Under the pieces are notes generated by a model, which saw only the letters and a list, made by a program, of their open reading frames with translations, had not been told where the DNA came from and did not search any database. From assembly GCA_024734555.1 (NCBI GenBank), contig JANPWX010000080.1:3164278-3228277 (forward strand): a stretch of DNA of 64,000 bases, in the 5' to 3' direction. The DNA comes from Trochalopteron elliotii (Eukaryota > Chordata > Aves > Passeriformes > Leiothrichidae). Numbering within the stretch: position 1 is the stretch's first letter; each line of letters starts with the position of its first letter. Both the position numbers and the translations under genes were made by a program. Below are positions 25,301-37,300 of the stretch, piece by piece.

Positions 25301-28300
25301 ACTGAACCAACAAACCAACCAGGCACATGAGTGAAGAGAGATCATGCCTTTCTCCTCTGACACTTGTCTCTTGACAGACAACAACTCACCTTGCTTGAGG
25401 TGAAGAGTGAGTGGGGGAGCTCCCCAGACATCTCCATGCAGAGCTACGGAGGCCTTCGATACCAGTTCCCAGCAGTACTGCCACAGATGTCAGTGCAGCT
25501 CATCAAGACGAAAAACCCTGAGCAACGGGTACTTTTTTTTCCAAATTGCTTTCTTAATTAAAAAAACAAAAAAAAGTGGTACTGAATTCCAAAGAGTGTA
25601 ATTATGCATGCCCTCTATCTTGTGTTTTGTAACAGATAATCGAAACACTGCAACACATAGTCCTGAATAACCAACAAGATTTCCATGATGATCTTCCATA
25701 CCGTTTCCTGGAGCTGGTCCAGCTCTGCCGCACAGCAAGCGCTGACACCCTTGAATCCATCTGGAGACAATGTTCAGATAAACCCCGCTACAGGTATTTC
25801 ATTGTATCAACCTATAAGAAACTCTTCTGGTTTTGTGAGAACTGGGAGTTAAAATGAAGGATTTTTACAAAATCTATTTGCAGGCGCTGGCTGCTGAGTG
25901 CAGTTTCTGCAACAGGCACCACAGAATCACTGAAATTCCTCAAGAGCAGAATCCGCAGTGATGACCTCAGCTACCTTCAGGCTCTACTAAGTGTTCCCTT
26001 TGCTCTCCATTTAACAAAAGCTGATGAACACACTGTTCCAATAGCAGCAGTGAGTAAAGCCATCTTCTGAATCTCTCCTGTCTCACAATGGAAGAAATGA
26101 TAATCGACAACCTGGGATTAAGTCCATTTGAGGCTGGATTCTCTTCTTGTGTATACTAATTTTGTGGAAACGTTGACCCATGAATTTGTTTTGGCATAGC
26201 ATTTATTAGAGGAGAGTTCTATGTCTTCATTTCTTTTTATTGATATAAAGCCCTTATAAGAGCTTCTGGGAATAATTCCCATTTTAGTTTGCTGGGATCA
26301 CATGGCATGACTTCTACAGACAAAACTTTGTCCCTTTGATCTCTTACTTCTGAAACAAATGATGATTGGGGTATTATATCACTTGAGCAGCTCTTTCAAT
26401 TGCAGGCTAGTCCATGAAGTGGAAAATGCTGTGGAGAAAGTATTAATGCAAACCAAATATGTTGACACAATAATGAACCATTTATTCTGAACAGGATTTT
26501 TGCTATCTCTAGCCAGTACTCTTAAACGGGAAAAGCAGAAATTATGTGAAAATGCATCATTAATATAAGTGAGTTGCGTGTTTTTCTAGAGATATTCCAT
26601 TTATACATTGATATTTATCTATAATCTTACTGCTTTCAGTGTTATGTTCAGTTGACAGAAGTCAAATGTAGCTATGTAAGCTTATAAGTGTATAAAGTGT
26701 ATTAGTGGGGAATTAAGCTCCTAAGTAAAGCTTCCAAATATAATGTCTACAATCTACTTTAATTTGTTTGGATGAGAATAGTAATCATCCTGAAATTGAT
26801 CCCTTCAAATAAGATCTGATGATTTTCCTGCTCTGAAAGCTTTGTGAAGCACTGTATTAAATGATTAATTAATTTTTTTTCCTCTTCACAGGATTTAGTG
26901 ACAAGTTCTCGAATCCAAAAAAATCCCGTGCTTCAACAACTTGCCAGCTTGGGATACAGTTCTGTGGTGAATAGATACTGTTCTCAGACTTCATCTTGTC
27001 CTAAAGAAGCTCTCCAGGTGGGCGGCTTTTTGCCAAGTTGTTTTTTTTTTAATAGCTTAGTAATGTTCAATATATTAGCTTGATTCTTTAAAGATACAGT
27101 ATAAAAAGGGTGACTGGAAATATAAATACACATTTTGTAGGTTTTCTTCAGAACAAAGGCATCAAATCGTTTTATCAAGGTAGTCATTTGCTTCATCATT
27201 GAAAACATGGTTTTCACATTGCAAGGGTAAAATCCTGAGAGAAACCAGCATAGAGTGATTTTATTAGAACCAGTTTCTTTATTGTGGTAGGCTTTTCAGT
27301 GGGTAAGGGGGACACTGTGGACAGTCTACACATTAGAGTGAGAAGATTGAACTGTGCTTTGTTTACAGCCCATCCATGACCTGGCAGATGAAGCAATCAG
27401 CAGGGGCCGTGAGGACAAAATGAAATTAGCTCTGAAGTGCATTGGCAACGTGGGAGAACCAGCCAGCATCAAGCGCATTGTCAAGTTCCTGCCCATATTT
27501 TCATCCAGTGCTTCTGATATCCCCATCCACATTCAGATTGATGCCATAATGGCCTTGAGAAAAATTGCTTGGAAGGACCGCAAAACAGTACGTAGGATCG
27601 GTAGATTTTCTTTACTTAGTGAATTAGAATATGTGCCATAAGCATAATGATTTTTTGGTATGGTGTGTGGATTCAGCTGATTTTTTTTTTTTTTAAGATT
27701 ATTTCTAAGAACAATACCATAGAGTTTTACATTCAGCTGATGTTTTCTGCTAAGCTGTAATGATAATTAGTCAGTAGGAATTTTCCAGAAGGATATCAGC
27801 AGTGTTACTTGTATCATCTGTCGTAACCAACTAAGTCCTGTGCTAGTTATATATGGTGGACATTTAGCCACCTAAAAGCCAGAAATATAATTTAAATTGC
27901 CTCCATAGGCAGGAGGAGAGACACTTTCTGTTGAACTCCTAGGACAAATGTCGGCATTGCTCTGCCTCTTTTAGACCCTTCCCTTGAGGTTGGATGAGTC
28001 ACCACTGACACCTCTGAGGTTGCTGTCACAGAAAGTGTAGGCAAGACTCCAGCCCCTCAGGTGGTTTAGGTATAGGACCTACATGAGAAACCATTCGCTC
28101 AGACTGTCTTTGGTGAACTGCTGAACCCTTTTAAAGCAATCTAAAATAGTTAAGCGTGCTCACCAAGTCAGTGGAGTTACTTCAAACAATGAATATTGTC
28201 TTATTATCTACTTTTTTTTCTTCCAAAGATGTTCACTGGTATTTGATTGTCAGTAATGCACAAAGCAATACTGATGCATTTTTGATTGTCATGGGCTGAC

Positions 28301-31300
28301 ACAATACATCAATAGATGGACATTTATTTCAGGTTCAGTGGCTCCATGCTCTGCCATGGCCCCTTCAGTTATATTAGTAAAGTTATGTGGAACCCTGCAG
28401 TAAAAAAGATCAGGAAACATTTCTGCAGGGATAATGATCCCCTTTCCCATATTTTCTGTGGGTTAGGTGTGGATCCACTTTGCAAAATGGTTTCAGTTGT
28501 TGGTAATTCCAGACCCTGTTTTGTCTCTGCAGGTGCAGGGATATCTCATCCAGATCCTCGCTGAGGAGTCGCTTTCCCCTGAAGTGCGGATGGTGGCTTG
28601 TGCTGTTATCTTTGAGACAAGGCCTGCCCTTCCCTTAGTAACAACCATTGCCAATGTGGCCATGAAGGAGAGCAATTTGCAAGTGGCCAGTTTTGTGTAT
28701 TCCCACATGAAGGCTTTGTCTAAGAGCAGGTTTCCGTACACATACAACATGTGAGTAGAGACAGGAACAAAGCAGGTGCTCTTCTGCAAATAACGATCTT
28801 CTGCATGTGCTGACAACTGAAGTCAGATTGTTTACTGACAGGATGCAGCTTGTTTCTGGATGCTATTACCTTTCTCATTTTGTTTAGATCTTCAGCTTGC
28901 AATATTGCCCTTAAGCTGCTGGCCCCCAAACTGGACAGGCTGAGCTATCGCTACAGTAAGGTCATACGTATTGGTGGTTACTTTGGTAAGTGATTCAGTG
29001 ATCAGGAAACTTTCACTTTAGAAATCCATTCTTAAAATATTTCTTTAAAAAAGTCCTTTTGGAGAAATACGGCATTCTTTGTTTCAGTGAGAAATTAAAT
29101 GTGAGACACATGTTTAGAGTAGCCATTTAATAATTTATGCCTAAACAGTTAGATTTTATTTAATGATATGTCTTACAGTTGACAATGGAAAAAGCTGCAG
29201 AAATATGATCTTGAATGATAAGCAGAATGGTTAGAAAAAAGAAGTCTCTTGTTTACTTCTGCCATAGAGAACTATAAAGTTGGTGCTACTGGAGATGTCT
29301 TTGTTATGAACAGCCCAGGAACGATGTTCCCATCAGCAATAATTTCCAAGCTGACGGCATATTCTGCAGGGTCTGTGGCTGATTTGGTGGAGGTAAATAT
29401 TTACCTAAGTCAATAATGAATCAAATTAAAACTAAAACTTCTCACAAAGTTTTCTGTCTGTAAGCATGTCTCAGACTGCTCCTTCTCATGCTCTTTTGGT
29501 AGGCTGGTGTCCGTGTGGAAGGCCTCACAGATGTCATCATGAAACGAAACATCCCATTTGCTGAATATTCCACATACAAAAAGATAAAGGAGATTGGAAA
29601 AGCTGTAGGTATTTTCAGTAATACAACCTGTGGGTTATGTGAAGAGGCATTGGTGGTGCTTTTCACTCTAGCTAAGCCCTGTGTCAGGAGGTAAACTATG
29701 CTCCTAGGAGTCAGCTCAAGTATTTTTGTGAAGGAGAGATGTGCAGTGGGGACTGCAGGGGACATCTACCATGGCTGCAATAGGTTCTGTCACTTGTTGC
29801 TCTGGCTCTGACTCCTCCTCACCTCAGAGATAGCTGCAGGAGGAGCACAGGAGGGAAGAAAGTGGCAGGCATTTTAGAATGGTGTGTCTCACTCCTGGCA
29901 GGCTTCCCACTCCCTCCCTTCATCTACCTCACCTAGTTTACAAGAATATGCCTTTGTCTTCAAGAGAATATTTTTTTTGCTGTGCTTTCAAACTGGGTTT
30001 AGTGGTACTAACAGCCCAGACCCTGTGTGTGGATGTTATTGTATTGGGATACCAAACATTTGTGGGCATCTCAATGGTGGAAGAGGGTCTGAATTAGTGC
30101 CATCATGCTACTTGCAAATGGAAATTTTACAAAGGAAAAAGGAAGCTTGGCAAGTGATGGGTTTAGTCACCTGGATGAATTATCGTTTGTGAAGTGTTGC
30201 ATTAAGAAACTTGTTTCTTTATCTGTTCCCCAGCTGCTGGGATGGAAGGAGCTGCCATCAGAAACTGCCTTGATATCAGCCTACTTTAAACTCTTTGGCC
30301 AAGAGCTTGCCTACATCAACATCAATAAGGAAGTGCTACAACAGGCTGTGAAGGTACCAGGGTCCCCTACTTTTCTTTGCCATGCTGGACAGTGTTACAC
30401 TCCCACACCCCAAGCTCTTGGGTCTGTGTTTTGCTGCAGAGTGTTCTGGAGCCTGGTGACAGGAGCGCGGTGCTGAAGAAACTGGCCGGGCAGCTGCGCA
30501 GCGGCGTCTCGGGGCAGTGGACACAGCCCGTGTGGCTGGGAGAGCTGCGCTACATCGTCCCCACCTGCACAGGCCTGCCCCTGGAATACAGCTCCTACAG
30601 CACTGCCCTGGCCAGGGCTGCAGTCAGCGGTGAGCTGGGCACTGGGACAGCAGCTCTGCCAGCGCCGAGCAGGGCATGAGAGGGGCAGGGGCTGAGGGAG
30701 GCTGGAGGAAGAAGTGCAGAGCCAGGAAGTTAGAAAAAGAGCTAGGTTTTATATTGGAGAGTGAGTGGAGCAGTGAAGATGTTTGAAGAGAAACTGGATG
30801 CACTGGTTTGTGCATTGTCTTTGAATGGATTGAAGACAGAAAAGGTGAGATGAGAACCTGGGAAACCAGGCCACAACATTCAAGTCCAAAAAACCCAAGA
30901 GTTGCCTGGGGAGTTAATGCAGACATAGGTAGGAGGGGGTGGCTCCCCAGAGGTGCACACACAAACTAAGCAGAATTCAGTGTTGATTTAAAAAGAGAAG
31001 AAAATAGAAAACAATCAAAAGAGAACCGTTAGTAACATTAAGAAGGCAGGAAGAGAGGAGGGCTGTGGAAAGAGACTGGAGCTCTCTTTTAAAAGAATAA
31101 ATATGCAAGTGCTAATCCCCATCAACAACTTAATTCAGTGATCACACTGTGAGCTGTGCAGCAGACTTAAATTAGGCAAAACTGACTCTAGTATCTGCTG
31201 ACACCACATAAAGAAAGAAAGATGATGTACATGTGCTTGTGCTCTCCCACATACCCAGTCTTTGCTTCTCCTGGTTTTTGGTTTGTTAGTTTGCTTTAGT

Positions 31301-34300
31301 AACATGTTTGCAGCTCTCCCCCTTCTGTGTGTCTTCTGTATTTTTGGGGTTTTGTTGGTTTTTTGTTTGTTTGTTTGTTTGTTTTGGTGTTTTGTTTGTT
31401 TGGGTTTTTTTTAATAACAACCTTGTAGCCAAATTGGGGAGGTATGGATTGGATGGATGTTCTACAAAATTGAGTGAAGGTTGTCTGGACTGCTGATCTC
31501 TGAGGGTAGTCAACAGCTGAAAATATAATCGGTGACTTGTTACAGGAAATGTTCCTCTGCCATTGGCACTTGTTCATTGTCTTTTAAAATTTGAACTTTG
31601 TAAAAGAAGGTACCCTCACCCTCAGGGTATCTGTATCAATATTAACACTGAGTTGGTGGGAGCAGTTGCTGCACTGGGAGTCAGGCTGCCACTGACAGGC
31701 AGCTTAACAGGCTGGACAGGATGGCCTGACAGAAGTGTGGTGAAATTTGACAAAGGCAATGCAAAGTCCATCACCTGGAATGGAGTAACCCATGCAAGTG
31801 TATAGGCTGTGCATCACCCAGGCAGACAGCAGTGATGCAGGTAGGGCAGGACAACCTGGTGTGATAAAGCAGCAAGTGTGCTCATGTGGTGATGAAGGCC
31901 AACTGTATCATGGGTTGCAGAAGCAAGAGCAGAGCCAGTGTGATTTCCTTCTCTGTGTAGCATATTTGCAGCTGCATCTGCAGTACAATGTCTGGTTTTG
32001 GGTCCACAGTACAAGATGTTCACACTTGATACACGGAAAGATTGGAGAGCAGAGGTTGCTTAGCCTTGTTCTCTACATTCACTCTGTCTTCTGATTCCCC
32101 ATGTTTCTGAAATTTTAATGTTACACTAATTATCAAACTTTCAATTTGGGTCAGCTCTTCATTTTGTTAGTATATTTTTATTTGGATTTTCAATATGTTG
32201 AGTCAGAACCTTTGCCTACATAACAAGCTTCCTCTATATTTTCAGTACTCTTCAGAATCATAAAAGGTCTCATGTACTAATAGAATAGTAAATCTATCTT
32301 GTTTTCCAGCCATATTTGTTGTACTTGCAAAAACTCTACCTCCTACTGAAAACTGCTTATGTTCGATCCCTTTCTTTCATTTTTACAATGTTTAAATATT
32401 GTTCTTGCATTTGCAGTTGATGGAAAGATATCTCCCCCTTTAACTGGAGATTTTAAACCTTCTCAGTTGCTTGAATCCACTGTGCAGATTCGTTCTGACA
32501 TAAACCCCAGGTAGGGCAGGTTTCTAAGGCTTTACATACAAAGGAGGTTTTTAAGGGAAGACAGAACCCCTTGGGTACAAAGATCACCTTTCTTACATCA
32601 GACTGTTGCACTCTGTTTCAGCTTATACATACAGAAATTTGCAACAATGGGTGTCAACACAGAATACTTCCAACAAGCTGTGGAAATTCAAGGCAAGGTC
32701 CTGGCAAGAGTGCCAATGAAGTTTGATGCCAAGATAGACATGAAGCTGAAAAATATTAAGATTGAAACAAATCCATGCCAAGAGGAAACTGAGATAGTGG
32801 TTGGAAGGTATGGTAGCATTACTTCAGAATATTTTGTGTTGCTGAAGCCTGACAAAGTTCACTGTTGACTGACCTCCCACAGAGGTCTCTAGGTAGGCAG
32901 AGTGACTCTTCAGTGTGTAGCAGAACCTTTGGGATAAAGCATGAGGAAGAAAAATACAGTAGCTAAAAATCAGAAGATACTGAAATTATTTAGCAGTGTA
33001 ATTTTTATATTAAATGGTTTATTATTTTGTGTTCTTATTTTTTATTATTTTATTGTCTTTTAAGGGTTTTTATTTTTATGTTTGAAGGAATATTTTTAAT
33101 GCTTTGGAAATTTTATTTAAATTTATCCAGATTTTGAAAACTTCCTGTAATATAAGAAAATTTTATTTGTCATTAACTATTTTTTGTTTTCAATAATACT
33201 TATATTTCATTCATGTATAATCCCTGGGTTCAAATATCTTACCTCTGTGCTGTCACATTATACTGACAAGGATGTATTTAATCCAAAGACAAGGGATTGG
33301 AATAATTCACCATTTTTTGCACATATCTCAACAGACATAAGGCTTTTGCTGTATCAAGAAATTTAGGAGAACTAGATGTTGAAAAGAGAACCTCAATTCT
33401 CCCAGGAGATGCTTCATCAAATATTGCGGAAGAGCCTTTCAAACCATCAGACAGAGCTTCTGGTGAAGATTCCACAAAGGTAACCTATGTTTTTTTTTGC
33501 TTATATAGTAATATTTACCCTCTCTGTAATGGATGTCTGTAGTTTTACTCTTGCCTATGACACACTCCCAGTGGTATTCACATACTCATGTCTAATGCAG
33601 CAAGAAGCTGACAGCACGTCAAAGAAACATGCCTATAGCTCTCAAGAGGATCTTCGCCACGTCACGGGAAGAAAAACTCACAAACGAGACATTTGCGTCA
33701 AGCTGCATCATCTTGGGTGTCAACTCTGCTTTTCCAGAAGGTCACGAGATGCCAGTTTCCTAAAAGATACATACTTGCACAGACTAATTGGAGAACATGA
33801 AGCTAAAATAGTCTTGATCCCAGGTAAAATACTGAGCATCTTAGGCTTGTCAGTGCTGTTTGAAGCAGTATAACTTTCTGATGTGTGCAATTGGTGTGTA
33901 GTTGAAACAGATGCTGATATTGACAAAATTCAGCTGGAGATTCAAGCAGGATCCAGAGCAGCTTCCAAAATAATTCATGAAGTGAAGTCGGAGTCTGAGG
34001 AAGAGGGTGAATCATCTCTGTATGACAACATTCAAGCTAAACTGAAGAAGATTCTAGGCATTGAAAATGTGTTCAAGGCAAGTGACTTTGATTATGACAT
34101 TTTCTCCTAAATGAGGGCAAGGATTTGAAGTTTAGTGTGGAAAGCTGGCATGGCAAAGAAAGGATGGGGCTGTTTTGAAAGGTGCCAGTGCCCGATGCTG
34201 AGGGCATGCATCCAGCATCCAGCTCCTATGGGGTGCATCCAGCAAGGTGGTCGGTGCTGGGCTGGATTTCAGCTGGATGGAGTGGATCTGAGGGAATTCT

Positions 34301-37300
34301 GCAGCTTCTGCAGTGAGGCAGGGAGATGGTTTTTCCTTGAAAAGCTGGTGTGAGAACCCAGCTTTGTCTGACACCCACAGAAGTTTTACTTTGTAAATAC
34401 AGGACCAGATATATTCTCTCTTTTGCATCTCTTGGACTGTGTTTGCAGATTGCAAATAAAACAGGACACCAGAAGAAGCGACCTTCAAAGAAAGAAAACA
34501 CTGTGCTCGCAGAGCTTGGGGGAGACCCTGATACAAAACATCTCTCCAGCTCATCTTCTGCCTCCTCAGCTGTCTCTTCTTCCTCATCATCTGCTGTTTC
34601 TCCCCGTCGTAAAGAGGCTGGTGATGAAGATGAGAATGATCAAAAAGAGCAAGCAAGAAACAAAGAAGCAAGCAGCAAGAGCAGCAGCAGCAGTGGCAGA
34701 AGTAGCAAGAGCAGCAGTAGTAGCAAGAGCAGCAAGAGTAGCAGTAGCAGTAGTGGCAGAAGTAGCAAGAGCAGCAGCAGCAGTGGCAGCAGTAGCAAGA
34801 GTAGCAGCAGTAGCAGCAGCAGTGGCAGCAGTAGCAAGAGTAGCAGCAGTAGCAGCAGCAGTGGCAGCAGTAGCAAGAGTAGTAGCAGTAGCAGCAGCAG
34901 TAGCAAGAGTAGTAGCAGCAGAAGTAGCAAGAGCAGCAGCAGTGACAGAAGTAGCAAAAGCAGTAGCAGCAGCAGTGACAGAAGTAGCAAGAGCAGCAGT
35001 AGCAGCAAAAGTAGCAAGAGCAGTAGCAGCAGTAGCAGCAGCAGCAGCAAAAGCAGCAGTAGTAGCAGCAGTAGTAGCAGCAGCAGTAGCAGCAGTAGGA
35101 GCAGTAGCAGCAGCAGCAGGAAGTCATCAAGTCATCATCATAGCCACGGGCATCACTCGAAGTATGAGAATAGCAGCAGCAGCAGCAGCGAGTCAGTGAG
35201 CCACCATAGCCACAAACATCATTCAGGACATCAGGAAGGTGGCAGCAGCAGCAGCAGCAGCAGTGCATATACCAAAATATGGGTAGGTTTGTTAGTAAAT
35301 CGATTGTTGCTGCTAATGGTTATGAATCACGTTTGTGATGGTGGCTGGCCTTGCATGACAAATCAGGACATTAGGAGTTGACCAGGAAATTGTAGCAACA
35401 TAAAATTAAAAAAATTATTCTGCAAACACACCTGCAATCATTGGCACAGGTGTCTACTTAATCTCAAAAGTTTCCACAAGTTTGTTGAAAATTTTATTAC
35501 TGTCAGGACATGGAGCTTTTTTGACAATTTACTGTCTATAAACATTGCATATTTCTGTCTTAATTTTGTGGTAGAAACATTAGTACTTTATATAAACTAC
35601 TTCATCTTGCATTATGTGTTTGTGACTAAGCATACAGAACTACGTATGAATGATAATTAGTAAATCTATTTAATTCCCAATCCTTAGATTTTCATATAAT
35701 TGCAGCATTTCTTTTCCTCTGAGCCTTCTAATTTTGTTTTTGTCATTTTCAAAGAAAGCTCATGAGATTTATCAGTACCGCTTCAAATCAGCACATAGAC
35801 AAGAGGTGAGTTTTTCTTTCCTCAGTAAAAGACGTAGGGATCTTTAAAGGCAACTTTATCTTTGTTGAGGAAAATGACAGTACTGATAACATCAGAACAA
35901 TGGTGGTTCTTCTGGGATGGGTAAAGATAGAGAGCTATGCTCCCTTTTGTGCTGTGTACATGAAGCCACTTGTGGCTCTGCAAAGGAGATGCAAAGCCTC
36001 TTCCAAAGCAATGAAAAAGACTGGAGCTGCACACTTTGGAGGAACCATCAGAAGCTTGGTTCATTTGATTGGCTTTGATCACCTGGTTTCTTGGGTTGGA
36101 ATCACTGCAGGCACACAACAAGGATAGTGATGTGGACAAATGTGGGAGGATACTTCATTTTATAGTATTTTGGTTGAGCAGATTCTTACTAGGGCATGAT
36201 CCAGCCAGAGCAGTGTACTTTATACTAGTGTTTTTTTAAAAAGTAATGTTACAGCAGTGTGTGTCTACTAAGATGCTTCTTTCCATTCAGTTCATCCCTT
36301 CAGTTTATCTTCCAGTTCATCAGGCCTGTGCAGAATTTCTGGTCTTTCATGTTGAAGTGAGACACTGATTAAATTTGATTTGCTCTGGTCCATTGTTTTT
36401 TCATATAGGGAATTCTCATCCAGATATGGCCTTTATGGATCTTTATGGTGAAGAGTCAGTTATGTTTGGGGAAACAAGATTTTTCAGAGTTAGATCCTAG
36501 GTACTAAGCATGACAAAGCCTCTTGCAAGTCACTGAGCTGCTCAGGGGTGGAACACACCAACTCCAAGTGCCATGAGAGATAGTATTGCTCAGCACTGCC
36601 TCGTGCAATTTTTTCATGCATGCATTAAAGTTACCCTCTTAAGCCTGTTGTGGTTTGATTTTGGTTTTGGTTTTTTTTGCAGTTCCCAAAAGAAAAACTC
36701 ACAGATGACCAAATTAGCAGCTCACATTCCTCTGCCAGATCCAGTCATGCCTCATCTCGAGCTTCATGGGTTAGTTGCATCATTTTTAGGGGGGTTTGAC
36801 AGCTTGGAATGATGTCAGAGTGGCTGTGCACTGACAGTAACTGTATATAATAATAATGGGAAGGGAGAAATCTCTCGAGTCTCAGGTATCAGTCAAGACA
36901 TGCACCATAGCTACTGCATGCACTTTCCTCTGCAGTGAGGATCCTTCTCACTTGCATCACAACCCTTCCCTCATGGAAATCCCACCCAACAGATGCCTGC
37001 AGAGACTCATTTTGTGAGCTCTGCAGCCTGGAGGGAGATTGAGGTGCTGCAGTGCCAGTGTGAGGACACTGGTGGTGGCAGCTGAGGCTCGGAGCAGTTT
37101 CAGCAAAAGGCATGTTCCAGAGGGGACATGGGGCACCTGGCTCCTCACCACCACCCAGGCAGATGTGTGCAGGCTTGAGAATGATGGAGTGAAGATACTG
37201 AAGGTCATAATGCACTTAAGGCTGTTCTCCAAGGGAAGGGGTTCCTGATGTTGAAGAAAACATCCTGGATTATATTCTGTGCTGGGTTACTGTGCAAACA

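Larger units (their letters stand above)
34449..35282 (+). other. VTG2: VTG2 exon 23: phosvitin domain
   Basis: One 834-base exon encodes 278 residues dominated by serine. It opens with IANKT (a possible N-glycosylation sequon) and a basic KKRPSKK segment. A first serine block uses mostly TCN codons (34545-34601). An acidic linker follows, then a long block in AGC/AGT codons (34671-35117) with Lys, Arg, Gly and Asp interspersed. Two histidine-rich clusters (about 35130-35164 and 35201-35232) come last. Phosvitin is heavily phosphorylated and binds calcium and iron in yolk. The exon has no cysteine codon in the reading frame. Its length explains most of the excess over chicken VTG2. Confidence 0.93.

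Noticed and set aside
34423..35199. 258-residue Ala/Val-rich frame on + and 136-residue polyleucine frame on -
   Set aside because: Both are alternative-frame readings of the same trinucleotide repeat; the splice-consistent frame is the serine one.
34132..35268. 378-residue Cys/Tyr-rich reading frame on the minus strand
   Set aside because: It is the complement of the AGC/AGT serine tract of VTG2 exon 23 and has no independent support.
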